From: Mycobacterium asiaticum
GTDB lineage: Bacteria; Actinomycetota; Actinomycetes; Mycobacteriales; Mycobacteriaceae
Assembly (NCBI RefSeq): GCF_001673635.1
Contig: NZ_LZMH01000023.1
Location: 24,229-88,228, forward strand
Direction of reading: 5' to 3'
DNA: 64,000 nucleotides
Position numbers and translations under genes: made by a program. The notes beneath the pieces are model-generated. The model worked only from the letters and a program-made list of their open reading frames with translations, had not been told where the DNA came from and ran no database searches. Shown here piece by piece: positions 1-8,937 of the stretch. Position 1 is the first letter of the stretch. The number at the start of each line of letters is the position of its first letter.

Positions 1-1318
1 GCAGGCGTTGCTGGTCGGTGCCGCCGCGTCGGCTCTGCTGGTTCGGGACTGGCCGTCGCTGAACCGGGGCTGGTGTCTGATCCGCAGCCGATGGGGGCGG
101 CGGATCGCCCGGGTGCTGCCGCTGGTCGGTTTGGCCGCGCTGGCCGCGATCACCCACTTCGCGACCGGCAGCGCCGGCGAGTTCCGCCATGGCCTGCTGA
201 TCGCGGTGGCCATCGCCGCCGTCCTGGTGGTCGCTCCCGTCGCGCTCGAACAGCGTGGCGCGGTGTCCCGGGTGTTGGCCTGGGGCCCGCTGGTGTGGCT
301 GGGCACCATCTCTTACGGCGTCTACCTCTGGCACTGGCCGATCTTCCTCGCGCTCAACGGCGAGCGCACCGGATGGTCGGGGCTGAGCCTGTTCAGCGCG
401 CGCTGTGCCGCCACCGTCGTTGTGGCGGCGGTGTCCTGGTGGGCAATCGAACAACCGATCCGGCGCTGGCGGCCGCAACGGGTGCCGCTGTTGCCGCTCG
501 CCGCGGCCACCGTGGCAAGCGCCGCCGCGGCGACGATCATGGTGGTCCCGGTCGGCACGGGACTGCGCGAAGTCGGCCTGCCGCCGGGCGTGTCGGCGGT
601 GGCCGCGGTGTCCCCGTCGCCGCCGGGCGCCGTCCTGGCACCGCCACCCGGGCCGCGAGACCCCAACCAGCCGTTCACCGTTTCGGTGTTCGGCGACTCG
701 ATCGGGTGGACGATGATGCACTACCTGCCGCCGACGCCCGGCTTCAAGTTTCTCGACCACACCGTCATCGGCTGCAGCCTGGTGCGCGGCACGCCGTACC
801 GGTACATCGGTCAAACCCTGGAGCAGCGACCGGAATGCGACGGCTGGCCGGGCCGCTGGGCGACACAGATCAGCCAGGACCGCCCCGACGTCGCGCTGCT
901 CGTGATCGGCCGCTGGGAGACCGTTGACCGGGTCAACGAAGGCAAGTGGACCCACATCGGCGACCCGACCTTCGACGCCTACCTCGAATTCGAGCTGAAC
1001 CGCGCACTGGACATCGTGGGCTCCACCGGCGTGCGCGTCATGGTCGCCACCGTGCCCTACAGTCGGGGCGGGGAGAAGCCCGACGGCCGGCTGTACCCCG
1101 AGGACCAGCCCGATCGGGTCAACCAGTGGAACACCATGCTGCGCAACGCGATCGGACAGCGCCCCAACGTCGGGATCGTGGATCTGAACAAAAAGCTGTG
1201 CCCCGACGGCGTTTACACCGCGAAGGTCGACGGCATCAAGGTGCGCAGCGACGGCGTGCACCTCACCCCGGAAGGGGTGAAATGGTTGTTGCCGTGGCTG
1301 GAGGAGTCAGTCCGATGA
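1..1318 (+). CDS. Membrane acyltransferase-3 / SGNH hydrolase fusion, 3' part
   Basis: The frame is open to the left edge, so the N-terminus is missing. The first ~190 visible residues hold several hydrophobic helices, including the YGVYLWHWPIF and IEQPIRRW segments typical of the acyltransferase-3 family. A loop rich in Pro leads to an extracytoplasmic SGNH-type domain with the block I serine in FGDSIG (near 690) and the block V Asp/His in DGVHLTP (near 1255). Such proteins O-acylate cell-envelope or glycan substrates; the substrate cannot be told from sequence. In M. tuberculosis the acyltransferase Rv0111 lies a few genes before ldtA, so it may be that orthologue. Its stop is 9 bp from the convergent methyltransferase stop. 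Confidence 0.85.
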   Translation, partial: QALLVGAAASALLVRDWPSLNRGWCLIRSRWGRRIARVLPLVGLAALAAITHFATGSAGEFRHGLLIAVAIAAVLVVAPVALEQRGAVSRVLAWGPLVWLGTISYGVYLWHWPIFLALNGERTGWSGLSLFSARCAATVVVAAVSWWAIEQPIRRWRPQRVPLLPLAAATVASAAAATIMVVPVGTGLREVGLPPGVSAVAAVSPSPPGAVLAPPPGPRDPNQPFTVSVFGDSIGWTMMHYLPPTPGFKFLDHTVIGCSLVRGTPYRYIGQTLEQRPECDGWPGRWATQISQDRPDVALLVIGRWETVDRVNEGKWTHIGDPTFDAYLEFELNRALDIVGSTGVRVMVATVPYSRGGEKPDGRLYPEDQPDRVNQWNTMLRNAIGQRPNVGIVDLNKKLCPDGVYTAKVDGIKVRSDGVHLTPEGVKWLLPWLEESVR

Positions 1319-1327
1319 CAAGTGGGC

Positions 1328-1993
1328 CTAGGCGCCTGTCCAGCAGCTGAGTTCCATGCTGTCACTGGCCCGTGCCGGGAAGTTGAAGCTCACGTAGCCG
1401 TTGTCCGGATTCCGGACGTGGTCGAGATAGCTGCGCGTGTCCGCGGCCTCGGTGTTGTCCGCAATGACCAGCGCACCGGGTGACAGCGACGGCTCGAGCA
1501 GCTGGATTACCTTCAGGTACAGGTCTTTCCAGCCGTCCAGCAACACGAAATCGATAGTTCCGTCCAACTCGGCCAGGGTGGCCAGTGCATCGCCTTCCAG
1601 AATCGTGATGACGTCGTCGAGCCCGGTGTCGGCGAAAGTCTGCTTCGCCGCTGCGATCTTGGTCTCGCTGAGTTCGGTGGTGACGACTCGACCGGTGCCG
1701 TTGTCTCGCACCCCGGCGGCCAGGTGCAGCGCCGAGATGCCGAACGACATGCCGAACTCGACGATCGTGCCGGGGCGGGTGGCGCGGACCAGTCCGTAGA
1801 GCAACCGGCCGGCCTCGGGCGTCACCGGGATGTAGAACTCGCTCATCGCTTCGGTGCGCTCCTGCACGGTCATCGGCCGGCTGAACTCGCCCTGTCTGTC
1901 CCGCAGCAGCGTCATCTGGTCCTGGGCGGCGGTGTACATCCGGTCGAGCATCGAGGCGACCCTGGGGTCTCGCAATGTGTTGGCCATGGCCAC
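1328..1993 (-). CDS. Class I SAM-dependent O-methyltransferase
   Basis: About 220 residues, the usual size for the O-methyltransferase family 3 / Methyltransf_24 group (CCoAOMT-like). The SAM-binding motif I is VEFGMSFGISAL, followed by the acidic VVTTELSE strand end and the FVLLDGWKDLY segment where this family usually binds a divalent metal. The substrate is unknown. Two starts are possible: GTG at 1993 or ATG at 1987, two codons later. It converges on the acyltransferase and diverges from the riboswitch-controlled region, so it is probably transcribed alone. Confidence 0.8.
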   Translation of the reverse strand: MAMANTLRDPRVASMLDRMYTAAQDQMTLLRDRQGEFSRPMTVQERTEAMSEFYIPVTPEAGRLLYGLVRATRPGTIVEFGMSFGISALHLAAGVRDNGTGRVVTTELSETKIAAAKQTFADTGLDDVITILEGDALATLAELDGTIDFVLLDGWKDLYLKVIQLLEPSLSPGALVIADNTEAADTRSYLDHVRNPDNGYVSFNFPARASDSMELSCWTGA

Positions 1994-2061
1994 GACAGTA
2001 GGCCTGTGTGCGACGGCTGCGTTTGACGAGTGTGCATCCCGGTGCCAACATGGGAGGCTGC

Positions 2062-2235
2062 AAGCACCTCGGTAGGTGAGGCGTCTGCACGGATACAGGC
2101 CACTGACCCCGAACGTCGAAAGACGCCCCGGGTCAGGACAGCTCTTCCCGGCCTAAGGGTTGAGCCCAAGTGGCTTCCGGTCCCCGGGCCGGATACGCCG
2201 TGCAGTGCCAAAGCTCCGACGAGAGGGGTGCGTCC
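2062..2235 (+). promoter_or_regulatory. M-box (ykoK) magnesium riboswitch aptamer
   Basis: The stretch carries the conserved M-box core in the right order: GGTAGGTGAGGC, GGATACAGGCCACTG, then AACGTCGAAAGACGCC, and TAAGGGTTGAGCCCAAGTGG about 60 bases on. These match the consensus blocks of the M-box class, which folds on binding Mg2+ and lowers downstream expression. It lies on the same strand as, and about 450 bases before, an NRAMP-type transporter, and shortly before a hairpin that could be its expression platform. M-boxes are known in mycobacteria, for example upstream of Rv1535 in M. tuberculosis. Ends are approximate. Confidence 0.93.
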
Positions 2236-2270
2236 GCTCGGCGGCTGTGGCTGCCGAGTGTCGCCCCTTT
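2224..2270 (+). terminator. Terminator-like hairpin of the M-box expression platform
   Basis: CTCGGCGGC (2237-2245) pairs with GCTGCCGAG (2250-2258) around a TGTG loop, with one G-U pair. An outer helix AGGGG (2224-2228) with CCCCT (2264-2268) extends it, followed by a short T-rich run, TTTCGTT. It begins right where the aptamer ends, as expected for Mg2+-dependent intrinsic termination. The T-run is weak, which is common in mycobacteria, so termination rather than another switch mechanism is inference. Confidence 0.5.
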
Positions 2271-2329
2271 CGTTCAGGTGATAGTGGTGACACCCCCGTG
2301 TGTCCTGGCCGTGAGGAGGTGAGGGCGAG

Positions 2330-2410
2330 ATGAGCGTGCCTTGTCCAGGCGATAGTCCCCATGCCATATCCATCGCGTCCCGATCCGGCTCCGGCCTTCC
2401 TGCTGCCTGA
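2330..2410 (+). CDS. Candidate 26-codon leader peptide ORF after the M-box
   Basis: An ATG at 2330 opens a 26-codon frame ending in TGA at 2410. A strong Shine-Dalgarno-like GAGGAGG lies at 2313-2319, ten bases before the ATG. The peptide begins MSVPCPGDSPHAIS and has three prolines in its first ten residues. It sits between the riboswitch hairpin and the next ORF, the place where a translated leader could couple ribosome speed to transport-gene expression. There is no homology evidence; the case rests on the ribosome-binding site and position only. Confidence 0.3.
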   Translation: MSVPCPGDSPHAISIASRSGSGLPAA

Positions 2411-2483
2411 GTTCCTGCCTCCCATGCCTGCACTGTTGCGGGAATGACGCACGCCGGTCGGGCTTTCCGTCAGGAGCAGACCT

Positions 2484-2870
2484 ATGACCACAGCGACAAC
2501 AGCGACGACAGCCACACTCCACCTCGTTCCGGCACCCCGTCCCGCGCTGCGCCGCCGCGCAATTCGCCGCCTGTGTCGTCGCTTGGGCGAGGCCTGGACC
2601 GCAGCACTCGAGATGACGCCGCAGGACCGGGCCAACGCATACGTGGCCCGGATGCCGGTCGCGATGATCGCCGACTTATTCCATGACTGCGATCTCGAGC
2701 GAGAGCCGGTTACTGCCAACCCTTTCCGAGCCGCTGGACTCGGCACACACGGGAGACATCGTCGGGGCGTTCGGCCGCATCGGCCGGGATGCCGCCGTCG
2801 CCGGTCGTTGGCGCCGCCTGCGCACGCTGATGGTGATCAGCGGTCCCGGGCTGATCGCAATGGTCGGTGA
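2484..2870 (+). CDS. Small Arg-rich protein between M-box and transporter
   Basis: The ATG at 2484 follows CAGGAGCAG with good spacing. The first ~70 codons show the high-GC third positions of real mycobacterial genes: a Thr/Ala-rich start, then an Arg-rich helix, then MTPQDRANAYVARMPVAMIA. After about 2700 the frame turns into an Arg/Gly/His-rich shadow of the transporter frame, so the true protein is probably near 70-80 residues and its native stop may be lost, leaving a 188-base overlap with the next gene. I do not recognise the family. It may be a relative of Rv1535, the small protein behind an M-box in M. tuberculosis; a direct alignment would settle that. Confidence 0.5.
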   Translation: MTTATTATTATLHLVPAPRPALRRRAIRRLCRRLGEAWTAALEMTPQDRANAYVARMPVAMIADLFHDCDLEREPVTANPFRAAGLGTHGRHRRGVRPHRPGCRRRRSLAPPAHADGDQRSRADRNGR

Positions 2871-4352
2871 CAACGACGCCGGTGGTGTCGCGACGTACGC
2901 GCAGGCCGGGCAGAACTACGGGATGGCCCTGCTGTGGACGCTGGCATTGATGATTCCCGTGCTCTATGTCAACCAGGAGATGGTGTTACGGCTGGGCGCG
3001 GTCACCCGGGTCGGGCACGCGCGCCTGGTATTCGAACGGTTCGGCAAATTCTGGGGCGCGTTCAGCGTCATCGATCTGTTAGTCCTGAACGCTTTGACGA
3101 TCGTCACCGAATTCATCGGCGTCGCATTGGCGTTGGGGTTCCTGGGCTGCCCGAAGATCGTGGCGATCCCCGTCGCGGCCGTGCTGTTGTTCGCCGTGGT
3201 GGCCGGTGGCTCGTTCCGGCGCTGGGAGGCACTGATGTTCGTGCTGATCGCGGTGAACGTGGTGATGATCCCGATGATCCTGTTCGTGCATCCCACCTGG
3301 AAAGAGACGGTGCACGGACTGGCCCCGCAGTTCCGGGCGGGCTCAACTCCACGGTGCTGTTGCTGGTCGTGGCGATCGTGGGCACCACGGTGGCGCCCTG
3401 GCAGTTGTTCTTCCAGCAGTCCAATGTGGTGGACAAGCGCATCACCACCCGTTGGATTCCCTATGCGCGAGCCGATTTGGTGCTGGGCATCGTCGTGGTG
3501 ATGGCCGGGGCGACAGCGCTGATGGCGGTGACCGCGTTCGGATTGTCCGGCGACGCCGACGTGGGCGCCTTCACCGACGCCGGCGCCGTGGCATCGGGTC
3601 TGGCGCACCGGTTCGGCAGCACGGTGGGAGTCCTGTTCGCGATCATCCTGCTGGACGCATCCCTGATCGGCGCCAACGCCATTGGACTGGCCACCACCTA
3701 CGCCGTGGGTGACGCGATGGGCAGGCGGCACTCCCTGCACTGGAAGATCGGCGAGGCCCCGTTGTTCTATGGTGCCTACGCCCTGCTGCTAGCAGTGTCC
3801 GCGGCTATCGCGTTCAGCCCCGACCACGTGCTGGGCTTGGTGACCCAGGGCGTGCAGGCGCTCGCCGGTGTGTTGCTGCCCTCGGCGACGGTGTTCCTAG
3901 TCCTGTTGTGCAACGACCGCGATGTGCTGGGCCCGTGGGTGAACACATTGCGGCAGAACATCTTCGCGTGGACAACCGTGTGGTGCCTGGTGCTGCTGTC
4001 CTTGGCGTTGACGGCGGCAACCTTCTTCCCGAAGCTGTCCACGGCGACCATCGAGATCGGGCTCATTGCCGGCGCGGCCGCCGGAGTCGTGGGCGGTGCC
4101 GTGGTGGTCCTGGCCGGCCGCCGTTATGACCGGCCGATCGGCGGTGACCATTTTACTGTGAAGCTGAGGCGTGCCGAGCGTCGCGAAATTCGCCGACGGG
4201 AACTCGCCGACTGGCGCACTCCCGCGCTTGCGACACTTGCCCGGCCGGCCATGTCACCGGCGCGGCGGGCCGGTTTGTTGACGCTGCGCGGCTATCTGGT
4301 CCTGGCCGTGGTGCTGGTGGTGGTCAAGGTGATCCAGACCGGGGTGGCCTGA
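2683..4352 (+). pseudogene. NRAMP-family (probable Mg2+-type) transporter, frameshifted
   Basis: Two overlapping frames together make one complete NRAMP-like transporter of about 555 residues. The first runs from ATG 2683 to roughly 3333 and includes GPGLIAMVGDNDAGGVATYAQAG (first helix, written here across its core); the second continues from PGGLNSTVLLLVV through GTTVAPWQLFFQQSN and DASLIGANA to 4352. At 3328-3341 the codons CAG TTC CGG must become CAG TTC CCG GGC GGG, so one C appears to be missing. The helix-1 motif reads DNDAGG instead of DPGN, and helix 6 has APW where transition-metal NRAMPs have MPH; loss of that methionine is a feature of Mg2+-transporting NRAMP relatives. The M-box upstream fits Mg2+. 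The break may be a real mutation or a sequencing error. Confidence 0.8.
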
Positions 4353-4367
4353 AGGCCGCGGTTTCGC

Positions 4368-7300
4368 TCAGACGAGACCGAGCAGCTTCAGATCGGCGAC
4401 GTACTTGTCGATCAGGGCCGCGGAAAGGTGTGGAATGTCCTTGTCCGAACCGATTTTCGCGTCCTGCACCGCGGTGCGGAATACGTCGGTAGGCGCCGGC
4501 GCTCCGGGCAAGGGTTGCTGGGGAATGCGGTAGGAATCCAGCAACGGCAGTAGCGAGTATTGGCGCTGGCCCTCGGGCAACGCCCGTAGCGCGGTCTCGA
4601 AGCGGCTCAGCCACTCGTCGTAGTCGGCGATACGCCGGATGTCATTGCCGCCCTTGATCAGCCAGTCCACGAACACATCGAGCGAGATGCCGTCGTCGTG
4701 CGGGTTCATCACGTCGAACGAATGGTAGGCGTCGGTCGCCTGCGCGCCGAGCGTGGTGACCGCCTCGGCCACGAAGTCGGCCGGCAACCCGTCGTAGTGG
4801 GCGCGCGGACGGGGACCTCCCGGGACGGTCCGGTAGAAACTCTCCGGCGCGATACCGGTTACCAGCAAGCTGAAGATCAACCGGGTGAACGCATCCGGGA
4901 CGTTCAACTGACCCGGGAAGTCACTGTGGGCCAGAATCATGTCCGAGCGGAACACCGCCGCCGGCAGGCCGCACAAATCGTGTGCTTCGCGCAGCAGCAC
5001 CTCACCGGCCCACTTGCTGTTCGCGTATCCGTTGGCGTAGCTGTCGTCGATGGTGCGCACCGGGCTGACGGTCCGGATGTCGCCGTCTTCGTCGAACGTG
5101 TCGACGGTCATGGCGACCGCCACCGTCGACAGGTAGGTGATCGGCTTGATTCGGCCGGTGATCGCCAGGCGGATCACCTCGGCGGTACCGACCACGTTGG
5201 GCCCAAACAACTGATCGTAGGGCAGCACGTGGTTGACCAGCGCGGCCGGATGCACGATCAGATCCACGGTATCGGCGAGCCGCTGCCAAACCTCCTCGGA
5301 CAGGCCGAGATTGGGTTCGCCGATGTCGCCGACGACGATCTCGAGATGGTCGGCCGCCAGTGCCCGGAACTTCTCCAGCAGCTCGGGATCCCCGGCGCGG
5401 TACGCATCCTCGAGTCGCTGCCGGGCCGCTGTTTCGTCGGCGCCCCGCAGGACTGAGATAAGACGTCCGCCGGTCTCGGCGAGCCGCTCCAGCCATTCCA
5501 GCGCCAGGAAACGCCCGAGGTACCCGTTGGCTCCGGTCAGCAGCACCGTCTGCCGCGTCCCGGTGATGTGGGGCAGCGAGCCGGCAACGGCCAGGGTGGC
5601 CGCATCGATGAACTTGTCCAGCGTCAGGTCGGCAGCCCGGGCCTGTGCCGCGCCCCGGCCATGCACGTTGGCGAAAGTGGGTCGCTTCGAGGCTGATTCA
5701 CGTTCGGCCGCCACGTAGTCGGCGATCTGGGCCAGATTGCTGGTTGGCCCGATGATCAAACCCACTGGAACCTCGACGTTAAAGATGTCGCGCAGCAGGT
5801 TGGAGAACGTCAGTGCCGACAGGGAATCGCCGCCGAGATCGGTGAAGTGCTCATCGGGCCCGGGTGCACCGCCGACCAGGCCAAGCAGGGCCTCGGCCCC
5901 GCGTGCCACGGTATCGATAACCGGCCGCTCGCCCGCACTTTCGCGCAACGACCGCAACTCGGCCACCCGGGTATCGGCCAGCTCGGCATACCGCCGCTCG
6001 AGCCGTTCGCCGTAGTGCTCCTTGAGCTTGGGGCGCAGCAGCTTGCCGACCCCGGACAGCAGCCCGTTGTCGGAGCTGAACGGCTCGAGCTCGACCAGGA
6101 AATCCGCGGGCACCTCGTAGGATTGCAGCTCCGCGGATTTGGCTGTCTGGCGCAGGGATTCACTCAACGCGGCCTTGAGGGCGGCGTCGTCATCGCCGAA
6201 CCGCTGCAGTGCCTCGGTGGTGGGTACCACTACGGCCAGCAGATACGGGCGTTCGCTGTTGCCGTAGACGAAAATCTGCCGGACCAGCGGCGCGCTGGCG
6301 AAGATCGCCTCCAGTCGGGCCACGGCGACGAACTCGCCCTGCGCCAGCTTCAAGACGTTGTTGCGCCGGTCGACATAGGCCAGTCGGTCCGGTTCGAGTT
6401 CGGCCATCACATCGCCGGTCCGGTAATACCCGTCCGGGTCGAATGCGTTGGCGGTCACGTCGGGCCGCTTGTAGTACCCGGAGAAGGACGTCGCCGACTT
6501 CACCAGCAGCTCACCGCGTGGAAACGGTTTGTCGGTAAGGAAATAACCGAGCTCGGGGACGTCGATCAGCTTGTAGTCGATCACCGGTGGCTTGGTCACC
6601 AGGCCGTCCTTGGCGACCATGCCGACTTCGGTCAGGCCGTAGCCGTCCAGCAGATGCACGTCGAGGCAGGTCTCGATGAAGGTTCGCATCTCCGCCGCCA
6701 GCGGGGCGGTACCGGTGAAGCTCGTGACTACCCGCCCCCCGAGTACCTGCTCGCGCAATTCTTCCCGGGCCGCCGCCTCGGCCGCATCGACGTCGGCTCC
6801 GTCGAAGACTCGCCGGTCCACGGCGCTCTGGTAGCTCTGATAGAGCATCTCGGCGACCCTCGGGACCAAACCCATCTCGGTGGGACGCACCAGGTTCCAG
6901 TCCTCGAACAGCGTGGACAGGTCGCTTTCCGGGACGAAGTAGCTGGTGCCGCCGGCCTGGAACGCCGAGGACAGCGGGATGCGGCCGCCGAGGTGATTCA
7001 GCGGCATGAAGTTCACGTTGAACACCGGAATGTGGTCGTATCTCGGCATCAACTCGTTGGTCCAGATCTTGACCACCATTCGCTCGGAATACATTGCGCC
7101 CTTGGGCAACCCGGTGCTGCCGGAGGTGTACATGATCATGGCCAGCCGTTGGTCGGTGTCGCCGGTGTACATCGTTGCGGGTGACAATGCGCGTCCGTGC
7201 GCGATCACGTCGGTCAGGATCTCGATGGTCACAGTCAGGCCGGCCTCGGCGAACCTGGCGCGGGCCCGCTCCAATCCGTCCCGGTGGTCGTCGATCTCGG

Positions 7301-7883
7301 GCCGGTAGTCGAAGACCACCAGGCGGCGTACGGACTTGATGCCGGCGGCGGCTTCGGTGGCCAGGTCCAGGTAATCGGCACTGGCCGCCAATGTCTGCGG
7401 TTCGACCTCGGCCAGGATGGGCTGCAATCGCGACGCGGTGGTGTTGTGCTGCAACGGCACGGCCACCAGCCCCAGATAGCCACAGACCAGATCGACGGTC
7501 AGGTACTCCACACTTGCGAACCCGACGGTCGCCACGAAATCCCCGGGCGCGCTCGGATTGACCGGGTCGTGCTGCCAGGCCGCCGCAATCGCCTGCACGT
7601 TGGCCCACAGGTCGCGGTAGGTGATGGTGTCGAATCGGGGCAGCAGTCGCGCGACCGTGCGGCCGGTGGCCGGATCGGTGGTGAGTTCCGATGCCCGCCA
7701 GCCCATCGCGGGACGGTCGGCGTAGCCGTCGACCAACGTCTGGATCACCTGCGGCAACCGCAACCCGGGCTGCCGTGCCGCGGCGCGGATCGCGGGATCG
7801 GGTTCGGCCCGCCGGAACTGCTCGTCCTCTGCGAAAAGTCGCTGAATGCGTTGGTTGAGTCGATGTTCCTGCGGACCGGTCAT
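4368..7883 (-). CDS. car: Carboxylic acid reductase (adenylation-thiolation-reductase)
   Basis: A 1171-residue three-domain enzyme that reduces carboxylic acids to aldehydes using ATP and NADPH. The adenylation domain carries the phosphate-binding motif [13 protein letters not shown] near residues 250-260. The carrier domain has the phosphopantetheine serine in LGGDSLSAL near 685, so it needs a phosphopantetheinyl transferase. The reductase domain begins with the Rossmann motif [12 protein letters not shown] near 785 and runs to the C-terminus. Length and domain order match mycobacterial CAR/FadD9 proteins. AAAGG precedes the ATG. It converges on the transporter with a 15-bp gap. In M. tuberculosis this stretch before ldtA holds heptose-synthesis genes, so the local content differs. 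Confidence 0.95.
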   Translation of the reverse strand: MTGPQEHRLNQRIQRLFAEDEQFRRAEPDPAIRAAARQPGLRLPQVIQTLVDGYADRPAMGWRASELTTDPATGRTVARLLPRFDTITYRDLWANVQAIAAAWQHDPVNPSAPGDFVATVGFASVEYLTVDLVCGYLGLVAVPLQHNTTASRLQPILAEVEPQTLAASADYLDLATEAAAGIKSVRRLVVFDYRPEIDDHRDGLERARARFAEAGLTVTIEILTDVIAHGRALSPATMYTGDTDQRLAMIMYTSGSTGLPKGAMYSERMVVKIWTNELMPRYDHIPVFNVNFMPLNHLGGRIPLSSAFQAGGTSYFVPESDLSTLFEDWNLVRPTEMGLVPRVAEMLYQSYQSAVDRRVFDGADVDAAEAAAREELREQVLGGRVVTSFTGTAPLAAEMRTFIETCLDVHLLDGYGLTEVGMVAKDGLVTKPPVIDYKLIDVPELGYFLTDKPFPRGELLVKSATSFSGYYKRPDVTANAFDPDGYYRTGDVMAELEPDRLAYVDRRNNVLKLAQGEFVAVARLEAIFASAPLVRQIFVYGNSERPYLLAVVVPTTEALQRFGDDDAALKAALSESLRQTAKSAELQSYEVPADFLVELEPFSSDNGLLSGVGKLLRPKLKEHYGERLERRYAELADTRVAELRSLRESAGERPVIDTVARGAEALLGLVGGAPGPDEHFTDLGGDSLSALTFSNLLRDIFNVEVPVGLIIGPTSNLAQIADYVAAERESASKRPTFANVHGRGAAQARAADLTLDKFIDAATLAVAGSLPHITGTRQTVLLTGANGYLGRFLALEWLERLAETGGRLISVLRGADETAARQRLEDAYRAGDPELLEKFRALAADHLEIVVGDIGEPNLGLSEEVWQRLADTVDLIVHPAALVNHVLPYDQLFGPNVVGTAEVIRLAITGRIKPITYLSTVAVAMTVDTFDEDGDIRTVSPVRTIDDSYANGYANSKWAGEVLLREAHDLCGLPAAVFRSDMILAHSDFPGQLNVPDAFTRLIFSLLVTGIAPESFYRTVPGGPRPRAHYDGLPADFVAEAVTTLGAQATDAYHSFDVMNPHDDGISLDVFVDWLIKGGNDIRRIADYDEWLSRFETALRALPEGQRQYSLLPLLDSYRIPQQPLPGAPAPTDVFRTAVQDAKIGSDKDIPHLSAALIDKYVADLKLLGLV

Positions 7884-7950
7884 GGTCAGCCTTTCGTTCG
7901 CTTCGCTATCTAGCGCAAACCGATCGACCGCAGTCCGTCTTCCGGGTCAA

Positions 7951-7972
7951 GGGTGTGACCGTCGCCACACCC
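7951..7972 (-). terminator. Possible terminator after ldtA
   Basis: GGGTGTG (7951-7957) and CACACCC (7966-7972) form a 7-bp stem with an 8-base loop, about 20 bases past the ldtA stop and ahead of car. No T-run follows. It may simply separate the two same-strand genes. Confidence 0.3.
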
Positions 7973-7990
7973 GCGTTATCGCGAGTGGAT

Positions 7991-8746
7991 TCAGGCCACC
8001 ACGTTGATCGGGTCGCCGATCGTGACCATGTTGAAGTACCAGGCCGCGTTGTCCGGGCTCAGGTTGATGCAGCCGTGACTGACATTGGCATAGCCCTGCG
8101 AGTTCACCGACCACGGCGCCGAGTGGACGTACACCCCACTGCCGGTGACCCGCACCGCGTATTGGGCGGTGATCAGGTAACCGTCCGAGGAATTCAGCGG
8201 GATGCCGATGGTGCGGGAGTCCATCACGACCGAGCGTTCCTTCGACATGGCGTTGAAATTGCCGATCGGCGTGGGCCGGCTCGGCTTGCCCATCGAGGCC
8301 GGCATGGTGCGCAGCACTTCGCCGTTGCGGCTGACGGTGAATGTGTGAGCGGAGATGCTGGCGACCCCCAGCAGGGCGTCACCCGTCTCGAAACCCTCGG
8401 TCAACTCCTGCACACCTACCGAGATCCGGGTGTGCGCGGGCCAGTACTGATCCGGGATCCATTGCACGACATTGCCATCCAGCCACTGGTAGTGACCGGT
8501 GATGTTGGCCGGTGCGCCGACGTGGATGGCTCGTTCGGCGGCGCGACGGTCGATTACCGGCGCGGCGAACATCACCTCGACCGGGGCGCCCACGCCCACA
8601 ACGGCCCCATCGGACGGGAAGATCGATGCCACCGCGGGCAACGGATGTGGCACCGGGACGGCGCCGGTGGCCGGACTGCCGGACCCGGCCGCGGCCATCG
8701 TCGTGATTGCCACCACCACGAATAGATACCGAACCGCTCGACGCAT
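7991..8746 (-). CDS. ldtA: L,D-transpeptidase (LdtA/LdtMt1 type)
   Basis: The ATG at 8746 gives 251 residues, the length I recall for Rv0116c, and begins MRRAVRYLFVVVAITTMAAAG, a basic-hydrophobic export signal; the longer frame upstream is not needed. An Ig-like domain precedes a C-terminal YkuD catalytic domain with the signature VHSAPW...SHGCINLS, whose cysteine (near residue 226) is the nucleophile. The enzyme makes 3-3 cross-links in peptidoglycan outside the membrane and is a carbapenem target. It is transcribed away from the LysR gene across a ~190-bp shared intergenic region. Confidence 0.92.
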   Translation of the reverse strand: MRRAVRYLFVVVAITTMAAAGSGSPATGAVPVPHPLPAVASIFPSDGAVVGVGAPVEVMFAAPVIDRRAAERAIHVGAPANITGHYQWLDGNVVQWIPDQYWPAHTRISVGVQELTEGFETGDALLGVASISAHTFTVSRNGEVLRTMPASMGKPSRPTPIGNFNAMSKERSVVMDSRTIGIPLNSSDGYLITAQYAVRVTGSGVYVHSAPWSVNSQGYANVSHGCINLSPDNAAWYFNMVTIGDPINVVA

Positions 8747-8937
8747 GGCGTTCACCCTTCGGGTTGGTGCGACAAACACACCCAATATTCTAGTGGTTAT
8801 CCGTTCGGGGCGGGCCATAGCAAACAATTTCGGCGTAGCCCACGCGGGTTGGTCAGCGGGCTGGCCGGGCCGGGATGGACGCGTTAGCCTCAGCGGGAGC
8901 CGGGGCCGGGCCGGGCCCGCCGCCAAAGGAGGTGCGG

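Noticed and set aside
2444..2686. 80-codon frame ending in ATGA at the transporter start
   Set aside because: The overlap looks like coupling, but codon use and protein composition are poor, and the frame at 2484 has the ribosome site and coding-like third positions.
3325..3345. Programmed -1 frameshift in the transporter
   Set aside because: The bases around CAG TTC CGG do not form a slippery heptamer and I see no stimulatory structure just after it.
5847..7184. 445-residue open frame on the plus strand across car
   Set aside because: Opposite strand of the reductase gene, low-complexity composition and no ribosome site; the car frame carries all catalytic motifs.
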